A stretch of 64,000 bases of DNA from Neopestalotiopsis rosae. Its lineage: Eukaryota; Ascomycota; Sordariomycetes; Amphisphaeriales; Sporocadaceae. The number at the start of each line of letters is the position of its first letter. The stretch's first letter is position 1. Positions 11,244 to 22,523 of this stretch are shown one piece after another. Made by a program: the position numbers and the translations under genes. Location: positions 3,224,001-3,288,000 of the forward strand of contig JALGAS010000007.1 in NCBI GenBank assembly GCA_023078685.1, given 5' to 3'. A model generated the notes under the pieces. It searched no databases and had not been told where the DNA came from. It saw only the letters and a list, made by a program, of their open reading frames with translations.

Positions 11244-11619
11244 TCGATAGTTTTGCATATTTCATTTGTATGTGAAATTCTTCATTTGTATCCAAGTGTT
11301 AAGTAATAGTCTCCTAAGTAATTAACTCTAAGTTCTTGCCGACTGTTTGCATGAGCCATGATTTGTGCATAGGGTGATACATTTTCACTAGCTGGACATA
11401 AGCTAGGCGATTTCGTTCAACCGAAACTATGGTAGCTACGTGGTTTACAGCGCATCATGCCAGGTTAGGGTGTTATAGTATACGTTTGCACGCGAGTCTC
11501 CACCAATGCGACCATCAGAATCAAGGTGAGTGTCACTCTCAGTAGATTGGGAGCACGGTTATCATTAGGTTCAATGGATGGCGAAGACAATCAGCATTTA
11601 TTGAGGTAGAAAGAGCGTA
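11244..11619. other. Intergenic, convergent gene ends
   Basis: AT-rich spacer between the 3' ends of the enoylreductase and the dehydrogenase on the opposite strand. Nothing recognisable is seen. Confidence 0.5.
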
Positions 11620-12735
11620 CTAGTTCCATTTCATTTTCATCTCTATAGGCGGCTCCCTGACTGGCATTGGCATTTTGTAAAGCTCGAATTTCCGCCAGCA
11701 AACCAAATCTATCACCCACTCGCCAATCCACGTCCCCAGCCACACCAGATTTGCCAGACCTCCGGCCCACAACCAGTCAGGCCTGCCGAGCCAACCACGC
11801 AGGAACTCGGGCGTCTCGCTCCGAACGGCGGCAGCTACCACGCGCTCGGCAAACGACTCCGTGGTGACGGTAGAGTCCGTCTGGCTGAAGACGAGGCGGC
11901 GCTCAAAGATGTCCTGCACGGACTCGTACCAAGAGCCCGGCGGCAGCGAGCGGTGGCCCTGGCTGGCAATGTTGGACGCGACGGTGCCGGCCATGACGAC
12001 CATGACGCGGACGCCGAGCGGGCGCAGCTCGAGGCGCAGCGTGCGGCTGTAGCTCACCACGGCGCCCTTGCTGGCGCAGTACACGCTGCCAAACACGTAC
12101 GGCACCACCGCGGCCAGCGACGCCACGTTGATGACGAGCCCCTGGGCCGCGACCAGCATGTCGCTAAAGGCGCTCACCATGGCCATGGGCCCGAAGACGT
12201 TGGTCTCAAACGTCTCGCGCACGTCAGGCAGGGAGATATCGAGCGCCGGGTGTGTATGTGTCCGCCCTCTGAGAAAAGGAGGCAAGATGCAGTCAGTAAG
12301 TATTATCAGAACAGATCGCATTACAAGCGCTGTGCTTACATATGCTACTTACGCATTATTGACTAGAATGTCTAATTTTCCACCTGTGAGAATCCGGACG
12401 CGCTTGTGGCAAGCAGCAATGCTATTGGGATCGGATACGTCAAGCTGTACGATGTCCAAGCCCAAGTCGACGAGCTCATCAAGAACAGATGGTTTCCTCG
12501 CCGATGCGATAACATGCAAGCCTATAAGTTCGTTAGATCATACGTGTATCGAGGGATAGTCCAAGTTGCTGATGTATTCCAAGTACCTTGCTTGTGAAAC
12601 TCGAGGCATAAAGCATGTCCAATGCCTCCCGGAGTGCAGCTACGAACGAACATTAGTAATCCGTCGCGCCCTCTGAAGCTCAACTATATCTTACCCAGTG
12701 ATGAGCACAGTCTTTGGCCCAGTCCTCCCATGCAT
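11620..12735 (-). CDS. Short-chain dehydrogenase/reductase (AYR1-like)
   Basis: Four exons (12735-12695, 12639-12587, 12521-12353, 12268-11620; introns 55, 65 and 84 nt) give 303 residues. The NADP-binding motif TGCTPGGIGHA is assembled across the first intron. Then come LVNNAG across the third intron, an INVASLAAVVP strand with the catalytic Ser, and YCASK with the Tyr and Lys. The C-terminus has a hydrophobic stretch (WLWAGGLANLVWLGTWIGEW), as in membrane-associated 1-acyldihydroxyacetone-phosphate reductase-like SDRs. In this setting it is a candidate ketone reductase or alcohol oxidase acting on the polyketide. The first short exon carries the ATG (MHGRTGPKTVLIT), and all phases agree. 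Confidence 0.88.
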
Positions 12736-13736
12736 TGTTGCGGTGAGTCGTTGCTTGCTATTTGCGCCAGTCAAAAGTGCAAAGTGCTGTGGCAATGTGG
12801 TCTTCCACTCTGACAGGAGTATGCGAGGACTAGAGCGGGGAGTTCTCTTGAGACACAATCAAATGAAAACACTCACAGTGTCTGACAGGTCTTTGAAGCC
12901 AGTTACAAGCAGATAGTTGCTACCATTCGGGCTGCTGCTGATGGATCCATGAGGGAACAGCTTGCAGTCCGACGGCAGTGTGAGTTGACTGGTAGTGATA
13001 GCTAACCTGCCTAATCTGAGCTCTCTTCTCGAGTGTGTATTATCTCAGCCAGGCATTGTCAGCATGATTTCCTTATTCCAGATTGTGTACACTTGCCCCA
13101 TCAGGGAACGTTATACTTTATGTATCTGGATGAAGTAATGACAATTGCCTTCCAGGGACGCTCTGAACAGGACTAGCGGACTTATACCGAAGACAAGTCA
13201 TATGTGGACGCCATTCATCCTTTGAATCCCACCCACACCGCGTCGTCGGGATCCTGATGGTGGGGCTCAAGGACCATGGGAATTCGTGTTTTCGAGTCTG
13301 ACGGCAACTTAACCGATCCGCGCCCCATGTTCCTCCCATCCCGGTGGCAGCAAGGGTCCATCATACAATCCATGTGCCAGCCACGTGCATGTAAACATGA
13401 GAGTGTACTTTTCAGACGAGCGCCACGTGGAGGCATGCTGGTGAGACTCAAGCTATTTGTAAATGCACGAAGAGCCCTTAGGATTGATCGGCGTGCTACA
13501 GCTGGACAGGAGTCAATGATAGTGTTTCAAAATTCGTTTGCCATAAAAATAGTATATTGATGAGCTATCAGTCAATCCCGAAGAAGCTCGGCCACGCGGA
13601 ACAATGCGAATGATAATCTTCGAAAAAGACACCAAGGATAGATTCCTACGACTATGATCTGACAAATTGTAGGGTAACAACCCGTGAGAAGGCATCGATA
13701 ACTAAAATGTTCATTTTCTATGATTCATGGTATCTA
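12736..13736. promoter_or_regulatory. Upstream region of the AYR1-like dehydrogenase
   Basis: About 1 kb without a supportable gene. It contains the promoter of the dehydrogenase gene and the 3' side of the hydrolase gene. CACGTG palindromes occur at 13382-13387 and 13424-13429. Short frames at 13118-13560 on both strands have no protein-like features. Confidence 0.45.
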
Positions 13737-14636
13737 TCAGATCATCTTGGCAAGTTGCTTGAACAGCGCCGCAATATCCGTCGATGCCCTGGCTGTGCGG
13801 GGCACATCGTGTCCGCCCTGGTGGTCATACATTTTGCGAGTCTGGGGGTCGCACAGGTAGGCTAGCTGGATGCTGGACGGGCAAATGGGATCTTTGGCCC
13901 CGTAAATGTGCACAGTGGGAATGGTAATGAAGACATCGGCCGGGTAGGACTCAAAGTCGATACCAAAACAATCCTTCATCGGCGGCAGTGCCTTGATGTT
14001 GTGTAGCAGCCCGGCGGTGTTCTCCCAGATACCGCTGGCCTTTTCTGTCCGAACAGCGAGGTCAGCTAGAGCGCCAGCCTTTTGGCGAACCATGTTCTCA
14101 GTAGCCAGCTTGATCTCCTTCGCCCTGTCCGAGACTGGGAGACCGAGATCCTCTAGCACAGAGTAATTAATGCTACCACAGACGAAGACGGCCGATTTGA
14201 ACGGAAGTGGCTTTCCCTCGCGCGCATAGTACAAGATGATGCTAGTGACCAGAGCGCACCCCTGTGAGAAGCCGCACACATTGTCATATGGCCCATTCTT
14301 TTCAATGTAGTCCAGAAGCCAGTCCATAGATGCGCGGACAGAGTCGACATCGCCATTCCGATACCAGGTATAGGCGTTGGAGACTACCATGTTGAGTCCC
14401 GGCGGCGGCCGAGTCGGATGGGGCGCATCAACAAAGTCAAAGGTAAAGTTGTCATCCAATTTGAGGCGAAATGCCACTATAACGACAACCCTGTCAGCAC
14501 TGATTGGGGAACCTGGCCTTGCCTGCTGTAGTGTGGGGTGTGCCATGACAGTGACACCTGAGGGATAGAACAAACCAGTCTGGGCTTTCCATATGAAGGC
14601 ACTCGTGCCAAAGCCGTGAAGCATGAGGGTGCGCAT
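13737..14636 (-). CDS. FSH1-family serine hydrolase, candidate PKS thioesterase (LovG-like)
   Basis: The product is an alpha/beta hydrolase beginning MRTLMLHGFGTSAFIW. The triad is readable: nucleophile in GFSQGC (Ser91), Asp216 in YGAKDPICP and His243 in GGHDVPR. Two exons fit the family best (14636-14576 and 14476-13737; 266 residues). The 99-nt intron 14575-14477 has no in-frame stop and its length is a multiple of three, so the unspliced reading is also open (299 residues). Spliced, KAQT runs into the usual LDDNFTFDFVDAPHP segment. Members of this family release products from PKSs that lack a thioesterase, as LovG does in lovastatin biosynthesis. The PKS here ends in an ACP, so off-loading its chain is the most economical role. 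Confidence 0.9.
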   Translation of the reverse strand: MRTLMLHGFGTSAFIWKAQTGLFYPSGVTVMAHPTLQQARPGSPISADRVVVIVAFRLKLDDNFTFDFVDAPHPTRPPPGLNMVVSNAYTWYRNGDVDSVRASMDWLLDYIEKNGPYDNVCGFSQGCALVTSIILYYAREGKPLPFKSAVFVCGSINYSVLEDLGLPVSDRAKEIKLATENMVRQKAGALADLAVRTEKASGIWENTAGLLHNIKALPPMKDCFGIDFESYPADVFITIPTVHIYGAKDPICPSSIQLAYLCDPQTRKMYDHQGGHDVPRTARASTDIAALFKQLAKMI

Positions 14637-16387
14637 TTCGAATATCGAATATAGTATCGCACTGGTGACTACAATACGATCAAATAATAGAACCCAAATA
14701 TGAAGGTCCAGTCTAGGACAATTATTGATACAGAAGGGAATGCCATCAATACATTCGGCGCGCGCCTGTGCCTAATGTAACACGTGCATATGTATTGACA
14801 ACGCGGATGACTTTGGAAATAGCTACGACTTCACGGCAACCTACCGTAGTCGGCACAGAAAAGTCACGACAGTATATTGACTATTCGGGAAACTGATCAT
14901 TAGGCCTTCTTCAGGTCTTCTTGAACTAGCGCACACTGGGTTGAGAAAGCGTGCAGGGGAGGAGACATAGTATGAGAGGTGTGCAGATATCTACAAATGC
15001 AGCTCAACAACTCATGGTACACCACAAGCTAGAAGGGTACTAGATGGATGTTTACTTTCAAATGTTTCCGCAGGATTGTATAGGCAAGCCAAAAATACTA
15101 CTCCGTATTATGGAGGAAGTTGGGGGTTCTGTGAAGGAAGATAAGTCAGATGCTTTGGGCGTAAACAAGTTGCCGTCCACTGGAGATTGAAATGGTGGAC
15201 CCTGAAGGAACCCCGATACGCCCTGTAAGATGGCAGGTTACCAGCAGGTCTTGGCTGCAAAATTTCAACTGGACCCAACCATTACCACCATTATTTCAAC
15301 TCTCAGTCATTACTGCTGCTTGTCTGATAGATACTGATTGGTAGGCGGTCAATACGATCCAGGTGTTCTTGGAAAAAGGTGGATTTATTGAATTGAGTTT
15401 GGTTGTAAGCATATATCTTCAAGATGGCCTTGGGAGAGGTCGACACTGAAAGGAGTAGCCAGGCAAGATTCCTATAGGCGATGCGGGGTACTCTCGGGCA
15501 GGGTCCATTGCTCATCGCTGACCAACATACCGACCTCCCTTTTTCATGTAAGTACGCACGTAGGGACAGAGGTGTTTCTCTCAGCCAGCCAATGCGCCAG
15601 GGCTCCTGGAGCATGCCGGTGAGAGGCACGGGATTACTCCGAACGTCGCTTCTGAGAGGATCAGCTAGAGAGGCGCGCACGCATCACACCTTTCCACCTG
15701 AAAGGACCTTGCTCACACGAGCGACAGCGAAAAGCACACAGTGCCAGCCAAGGAAGCTTATGTGCCGTAAGCTTTGCTAAGGCGGCTGAAGCCCTGGGCA
15801 GCCCAACGTTGGCTTGCAGAAAGGCGCGCTTGGCCGTGCTTGGACTGTGGCTGCTGGAGACGGGGCGCGATGGAAGGGTCCTAAATGCACCTTGGCACTT
15901 ATCACATTATGGTGATAGGTATAGACCGCTGCCATAACGGTATCAACAGGATGCGCTGCCTCCCCGATCCTCCTCACTCTGTGGCGTACCTGGAGACCAT
16001 TAATATCCGTCCAATGGATAAGACGACCGTGCATGGTTTCAGGGATCATATAGGTAGCGTGCTAGGCAGTGTAGGCCATGGTAGAAGACATCCAGCATGC
16101 CCGTGTCAATACCTACCTAAGTAGTGGCTATATCCACTCCACAAGTCTTGTCTAGCATCTACGACTATACAAGTCTAGCTGGCAATCCGAGTGCGAGTGT
16201 ATATGCATTTATCATTTACATGTGTAGATGTGCGTACGTGCCTGAGTGTTTGCCGGAGAGAGAGAGTATTGTTGTGTGTTGGGATCGTGTGGTGCTGCTC
16301 ATCCCGTCTTGGGCCGCTGCATGGTGATCTGAGACTCCAGCCGCCTCCTCTTACCGATCTGGTTCGGCACTTACGCGCATTGAGATC
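14637..16387. promoter_or_regulatory. Long divergent intergenic region, hydrolase / bANK regulator
   Basis: These 1.75 kb lie between two divergent start codons. Several short frames (15303-15680 minus, 15481-15780 plus, 15885-16124 plus, 16191-16568 plus) have no recognisable family features, and the last overlaps the true first exon of the regulator. An imperfect palindrome with the string ACTCCGTATTATGGAG is near 15100-15117, and CACGTG is at 14781-14786. No transposase trace is seen. Confidence 0.45.
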
Positions 16388-17397
16388 ATGGACCCCGAAG
16401 ATGACTGGACCCAGGCTACTGGAGAGAATCGAAGGAGAATACGAAACAGGCTTGCCCAGCGCAATCGACGTGAGTGAAGAACCAGCATCATATCTGGATC
16501 AAAGAAGGCACAAGAGCCAGCTTTATAGGCCACGCGCAACTAACAAATATCTTCTGCCTGGCAGGTGAACTCGCCAAGCGCGGAGAGGAAAAGACACGCA
16601 GGAAAACCAATGAGCTACTCTGGAAAGAACCACACACCATTCATACTATCCCGGCAGTTGTCCAAGCCAAGAATCAGCAGCAGCAAGCAAAAACAACAAC
16701 AACCTCGGAGACGGTGGAAGTATCAAGGGCTGAGAGTGTGAGCGTAACATGCGTTCCAGTACCATCTGTGGATCCAAACAGCCTGCACATGACATGGGAA
16801 GGCGATGAAACGGCCTGGCTGGATGACCATGATACCTTTGACTTGGATGATTTTGTTAACTCTCCGCCTATCCCGGGACAAATCCTCGAAAAGGAAACTT
16901 TTGCGTTACTGGTGCCTCCCCTTTCGCCAGCTGATCCATCGAGGACCAGTGGCAGCAGTACATCTGATAGCTCGGACAGCAACCTCTCAGGATTCAATGC
17001 ATTGCACCTCGCCGCATACTCTGGGCACCACTCCATGGTGCACATCTTACTCAACCACCGCCCTCAGGACACAAACTCGGTCACCTCGGACGGAAATGGA
17101 CAATCGGCCCTGCACCTGGCGGCTGCAAAGGGCTACCATGACGTGGTGGCCACGCTGCTCGACCTGGGCGCTGATGCGTTGATGAGGAACGGAAAGGGTC
17201 AGACCGCCATGCATCTCGCCGCGGCCAATGGATCCAAGCAGGCTGTGAAATTGCTGTTGGATCGCTGCGGTGAGATTTTCAATATTCCTGATTTTGTAGG
17301 CCAGACGCCTTTGCACCAGGCAGTCATTCAGGGGCAGGTGGAGATTGTCACTCTTTTGCTCGAAAGGGGCACTGATCCCCAGGTTGTGGTGATTTAG
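16388..17397 (+). CDS. bANK transcription factor: bZIP-type basic region plus ankyrin repeats (TOXE-like)
   Basis: Two exons (16388-16469, 16565-17397; 95-nt intron, GTGAGT donor, GCAG acceptor) give 304 residues. Residues 15-28 read RRRIRNRLAQRNRR, a bZIP-type DNA-contact region with the invariant Asn and Arg. No heptad of leucines follows; the next part is Lys/Arg/Gln-rich. Four ankyrin repeats occupy about residues 165-300: ALHLAAYSG, ALHLAAAKG, AMHLAAANG and PLHQAVIQG, each with a leucine-rich second helix. This architecture, a basic region without a zipper plus C-terminal ankyrins, is that of TOXE, the regulator of the HC-toxin genes in Cochliobolus. Position among biosynthetic genes makes a pathway-specific role likely. 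Open reading through the intron gives a different N-terminus lacking the basic region. Confidence 0.9.
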
Positions 17398-17861
17398 CTA
17401 CGCAATTGAGGTTTTCATCATGTACTGTACAAGACAAGCGCGAGGTTTCACGAATTCAGTCGATCAGCAGCAGCTTCTAGATGGGTTTTCTTTTCAGCGA
17501 CTTTGGTTTTCTAAGTTGAAAAAACCGTGAAGCAGTTGTGCAAGGGTGGAAGTTAGGACGATAGAGAATGCGAGGATAACCGATTGATGATCGTGAAGTT
17601 TTGTGTCCCATGGAGAAAAGGGCTTACATCACAACAGTCAGTTAGAGTATGAGATACAAAGGGACAAATCTATTCAACTAAATCGTCTTGGTGCTAAACA
17701 AGCCAGGAGCCCTGGACCGCTCCAGCACACTCAAAGAAGGAAATCCTGCGAGACCCTGAGACCCAACTTCCTTGCGGTACGCACATATCGTCCTTTGTGA
17801 TGATACCGCATGTTCTGCCCCTCCACCTCAAATGTAGTGCATCTGCTATATCTATGACTAT
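17398..17861. other. Intergenic, convergent gene ends
   Basis: Spacer between the bANK gene and the P450 gene on the opposite strand. No gene supported; a 65-codon frame at 17603-17800 is not protein-like. Confidence 0.5.
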
Positions 17862-19671
17862 TTACCAACCATCAACGATAGTCCACTTGGTATACAAGCC
17901 GTGCATAGGTCTGCCCGAGAAGCTGCCCTTGGAGATAATCATCTTGGACTCATCGTGCAGCTCCTTGTCGATGAGCTCAAACTCAAAGCGGCCGACCCAG
18001 GCACCGAGCATGCAGGCCATTTCGGCCTTGGAAAAGACCTGAGCCACGCAGCTGCGCACACCCTGCATGAAGGAGAGGCTGGCAAACTTGTCCCGGCAAC
18101 CGCCGTGCGTCAGAAATGCCGTGGAGCCGTCGGGGTTCCGCTGCAGCCAGCGCTCCGGGTTGAAGACGTTGGCGTCGGGGCCCCAGCACGCCTCGTCGCG
18201 GTGGATGCCCTTGATGGGGAGCACTACCCACGTGCCCTGCGGGATGTGCAGGCCCTGGATCGTTGTGTCGCACGTCGCGTATCTCATCGTCTCCGGGATC
18301 GGCGGGTACCAGCGCAGCACCTCGTGGATAAAGGCCTGCAGGACCGGCATGTTCTCCACGACGGGCGCCGTCGCCCAGTGCTGCGGATCATCATTTCCAG
18401 GTGCGCCGATATCCGGCGGATTGCTGCTTGGAGGGGGCAAGTTCGCGCGCACCTCGGCGCGGACGCGAGTCTGCCACTCGGGGTGCAAACAGAACATGTA
18501 AATGGCCCAAGTGATGCCGACGGAAATGGTTTCGTGGCCCGCTGCGAGAAAGGTGGTCATCTGGTCGATGAGCTCCTCCTCGGACGCGCTGTTCGTCTCT
18601 TCGTACGCAAAACACAGACTGAGCAGATCTTTGGATCGAAGCGATTTGTCTGCTGCCTGACGCCTCTTTTCGTGCAAGATGCGGCGACACACGTTGCGGA
18701 AAATCGGCACGTACTCGCGGAGATTCTTGTTCCAGCGGTTCGGCAGCGCGTCAATTATCCAGCTCGGGAAGTACATCTTGAGCATGGCGAGGACGAGATA
18801 GCCGCGGGACGGCTCCAGAGCCAGCCGGTAAGTCTTGGCCAGCTCCGAGTTCTCGTTTTGAATGGCGCCAAAATTCTCGCCCAGTGTTGCCATTGTGACA
18901 ATATCCAGAGCGGCGCGCGAAGACCAGTGGCCAACCTCGAGCATGCCGGTTTGGCCGGCTGGCTGCCCTTGGATGATCTGGGTCAACTTTTCTGTGATCT
19001 CGCACGTTTTGGACCAGAAGATAGGATACATCTCCCGAACGTGTCTTGGGGCGAAAATGGGGAGAAAAGCCCGGCGCTGGTTGCGATGCTGATCGCGCTC
19101 CGAAAGCACAAGACCGAGTCCAAGAAGCTTCTCGGCCAGGCCCAGAATGGGAGGTGGTTTGACGAATTCATAGGTGCGGGTCATTACTTCCTTGAGACCC
19201 TCTGGGCGCGTCAGGATGACACGCTGCTGGTTGAGCAGGGAGCGATAGTAGATGAATCCATCATTGGGGATTTCGCGCATCCTACAGTACGGCTTTAGGC
19301 GCTGGTCTACTTTGAGAACTGATTGTGAGGAGTGTAACTTACCATACTCTTTCGACCTCAGCGGTTCCGTTGGTGAAAATTGTCGTGAAGAAGCCATTCC
19401 AGAAACTTGCTCCCTGTGGTTTTGCCAGATCATCAGTGTCTGATTGGATTGAGTGCCATCGAATTGGACTTACCTTGGGCTGTGGAAGCTTTGTAAGCGA
19501 ACTTAGCCACAGCGGAACTGCAATCTTCCGGTATACATACCAAATGGCAGTAAGGCAGAAGTCAAGTAGGACAAAAGTACCAATATAGCTATTGGTGCGC
19601 CCAGTGGTGAAAAGACAATAAGTCGCAGCAGCCGCTGCAAAGGGGATCGACTTCCAAACGCTGAATGCCAT
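17862..19671 (-). CDS. Cytochrome P450 monooxygenase
   Basis: Three exons (19671-19474, 19413-19343, 19281-17862) give 562 residues. The N-terminus has two hydrophobic stretches, the second being the usual ER anchor, followed by a Pro-rich turn (LPQPKG). P450 landmarks are the I-helix AAGHETIS, the K-helix EVLRWYP (ExxR), PERW, and the heme loop SFMQGVRSCVAQVF with Cys501 as iron ligand. The first intron (60 nt) has no stop in frame. For the second I chose the GTAAGT donor at 19342 with the acceptor before 19281, because it joins VERVW to MREIPNDGFIYYR, the usual beta-1 region. It shares a divergent promoter region with the dehydrogenase at 20643. Role: oxidation of the polyketide skeleton in the ER membrane; site unknown. 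Confidence 0.9.
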
Positions 19672-20642
19672 CTTGTGCTATTCAGTACGTGGCTGTTCTA
19701 ACGTCTATCGAATACAGAACAATTGGAGAGAGACGCACTTGGGACGGTCTCTTGCTAGTATACTGAGTGAAACTCTAGGCAAATCGTCACTTGAGTATGT
19801 TCGGAGGATTCGCGAGTCGTACGACAGCCATATGATTTATGACAAAAAGAATTGCCTAAATGGGGATGTAGCTGAACTGCCAGTCATATTGAACACTGCC
19901 TGCACAGAAGGTATACGTTGGGTATCTGACACCCAGTTCTATTGAAACAATTTGGCTTACATGCATTGTACAAGCTGAGTGTGTAGAGCAGAAAAAAGCT
20001 AAACATGTCGAGATTGGCAATGATGATACGGACATAGCCTTTGTTATGCAGACCATCGGCATAGACATTTACGCCCTCTGTTTTTACCTATCTAACCTAG
20101 GTAGATTGAGCCTCTAGCAAGTCTCAACTCTACAATTATTTTAGCACTCATTCATGCATGCTCGTGCAACGCTTTGCAGCTACGGTAGTGTGCCAAATCA
20201 ACACTTTTCATTGAGATTCCAACCTGGTCTGGATGCCAAGGCAGTACTCTGGTCAATATTGCATAACAAAATCTTGGTGACTATGATTTTTCTACAAGCA
20301 ATTTAGGTCATTGTATTCTCGGTGTCTAAATTTGGAGCCGTGCCTTGCAAGAGATGTAGGATTTGACAGCATGATCTGACAGCGCTTGACTGCCTGAATA
20401 GGCCGAAAGTTTAGGGGAACAGCCCCCAATTACCACTATAGGCAATACCAACAACCACTAAATCGTCCTAAACCTGAACTGGATCGCTGTGGTCGCTATA
20501 CTTTGAGCCATCCATGTTTCCCATAAAACCAATGTCGCATTGACTACCCCCGAATATAATCTACTTTGATTCACTGCGCGCCAAATTCATAAGCCACCAG
20601 TTGTCAATCCAAGGCCCAAGATCAGTTAGCATAGTTCAGGCA
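19672..20642. promoter_or_regulatory. Bidirectional promoter region, P450 / dehydrogenase
   Basis: A 971-bp spacer between divergent start codons. It contains an ACCTAGGTA palindromic string around 20094-20103. No coding capacity is supported. Confidence 0.5.
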
Positions 20643-21770
20643 ATGATCTTCGATTGGCATCACGGAATCCAGGGCTTTGAGCTCCTAGAGATAGCCTTCC
20701 ACTTCCAGCGCTTCATCAGCCAGCCCACTCTTCGCAACACTCTCATTCTTGCCGGCGTCTGGACACTGCTGCGCAAGATCAACGCCAAGTGGAGTCGCGA
20801 TGCGCTCAATAACGAGACGGAGATCTCGCCGTGGGACAGATCGAGAGAGATTGCTCTCGTCACCGGCGGCAGCAGCGGAATCGGCGCCGACGTCGTATGC
20901 AAGCTGGCTGAGTGCTGTGCCCATGTCATCATATTCGATATTCAGCCACCTAGATCCCATTTCCCAGACAATGTTGCCTTTTACCGGGTCAATATCACCA
21001 ATGCCGACGAGATACACAAGGCCGCAGAAGATGTGAGGCAAAAGTTTGGACACCCAACAGTTCTTGTGAACAATGCTGGGGTTGGTGGTGGTGCCAATAT
21101 CCTCGATCGGTGCGTCTCATGAAAGCGTTTCTTCATTGCTAGAGTAATGCGATTGCTACATGATGAACATCTTGCTAATTGAGTGATGAAAAAACAGATC
21201 CGAGGCTCAAATACGATTAGTATTTGATGTCAATGTTATTGCACACTTCCTTCTCGTGAAGGAGTTCTTGCCAGCAATGGTGGAGAGCGACCACGGGCAT
21301 GTTGTGAGTGTGGCTAGCATGGCCAGCTTCGTTACCGTGGCCTCCGTTGTCGACTATGGCTGCAGCAAAGCGGCGGCTTTGTCCTTTCACGAAGGACTCG
21401 CCCAAGAGCTGAAACATCGCTACAATGCGCCGAGAGTGCGGACAAGGTTAGTAGCAACATTCGCTCTCAAGATCACTCCGTGAATGACTGACACTACTTC
21501 AGTATTATCCATCCCCACTGGGTTCGAACACCCATGATCGAGGAGCTGCTCCGCAAGAAGCCCGGCATCGTCGAAGTCATTGAGCCAGGCGAGATATCCG
21601 ATGCCGTGGTCGCGCAAGTGACTAGTGGACAAAGCGGGCAGGTCATTCTGCCGAAGAAATTTAGCTACCTTTCGGGATTGCGAGGCTATCCAAGCTGGTT
21701 CCAGGAAAAAGCGAGGGCAGCTTCTGCGAATGTGCTTGTACGAGACATGGACTACAAGCGGATGGATTGA
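20643..21770 (+). CDS. Membrane-anchored short-chain dehydrogenase/reductase (DHRS/RDH-like)
   Basis: Three exons (20643-21109, 21198-21446, 21503-21770; introns 88 and 56 nt, phases consistent) give 327 residues. A hydrophobic N-terminal segment (TLILAGVWTLL) precedes the Rossmann motif TGGSSGIGADV. LVNNAGVGG, then SVASMASF with the catalytic Ser, and YGCSK with Tyr and Lys follow. After that comes IIHPHWVRTPM, the usual PG-type cofactor loop variant. It resembles retinol or 17-beta-hydroxysteroid dehydrogenase-like fungal enzymes bound to the ER or lipid droplets. It is divergent from the P450 at 17862-19671, so the two may act in sequence (hydroxylation then oxidation to a ketone, or the reverse reduction). 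Confidence 0.9.
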
Positions 21771-22523
21771 TGAACTGCGAATCAAGCCTTTTTATTTGAA
21801 GCTTTGAGGTGGCGTAGTCTATAGACGGAATCAGGACGTAGGTGCGGGTAGTTGTGTTATGAACCCCAGTGGTCGTTTCTTGTTTTGTCTGAGATATTTT
21901 GTTCATTTGAATATACCTGAAAATGTTGAGATTTGCTTACGATATGTCTTTCTTGCGTATTTAGTCGGGCGCGTGCTCAAAGCTGAAAAGTAATGCATTA
22001 CTGACTCGGTACGTTTGGCTGATGCCACTGTGGGAGCGGCGGATCAGGGGAGGGAACCCGGCTCATAACACTTTTCAGCTGCAGTAGACAGTACCTACCT
22101 ACCCAACCTAGAGTCTTACCAGTTCAGTGCGAATGCGAGAGGGCTGATCTCTAGTTGTTGCTTGTCATAAAATGGGGCGCAGTGTCCTTCGAAAGCAGGC
22201 AGAGGGGCTACGGTAAGTACAAATACGGCGCAGTTGCCAATAGCCAATGATTACTGGTTCAGACTGTCAAAGGATTCAGCAGTGTAACCAGCCCATGCTG
22301 GGGCATCCCACATGTGTTCATCACCCTCTGCGTCCCCGTGGCCCTCTTTCTGGTACATGCAGATCACTGCTACGCGTAGGATGAAAAAGAAAAAAGAAAT
22401 TGAGCAACATTATCTTGGCACATGTGAGCTTCTCTTCGACTATAAGATCCTCGCTTGGCGCTGGTCTGTAGAATAAAGCTTCTATCACTCAAAGCTTTTG
22501 AGCCCTGGTAATTATTTGCAGAA
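21771..22523. other. Intergenic region
   Basis: Holds the 3' end of the dehydrogenase and the promoter of the next gene. A CCTACCTACC tract lies near 22093-22103. No gene is supported. Confidence 0.5.

Noticed and set aside
19020..19040. ATCTCCCGAA, a match to the TOXE-type target as I recall it
   Set aside because: It lies inside P450 coding sequence, and I found no matching copies in the cluster promoters I checked.
17901..19298. A 465-codon open frame on the plus strand opposite the P450 gene
   Set aside because: It is the antisense shadow of a clear P450 coding exon in GC-rich sequence. It has no domain pattern, and the opposite strand carries the heme loop and ExxR motif.
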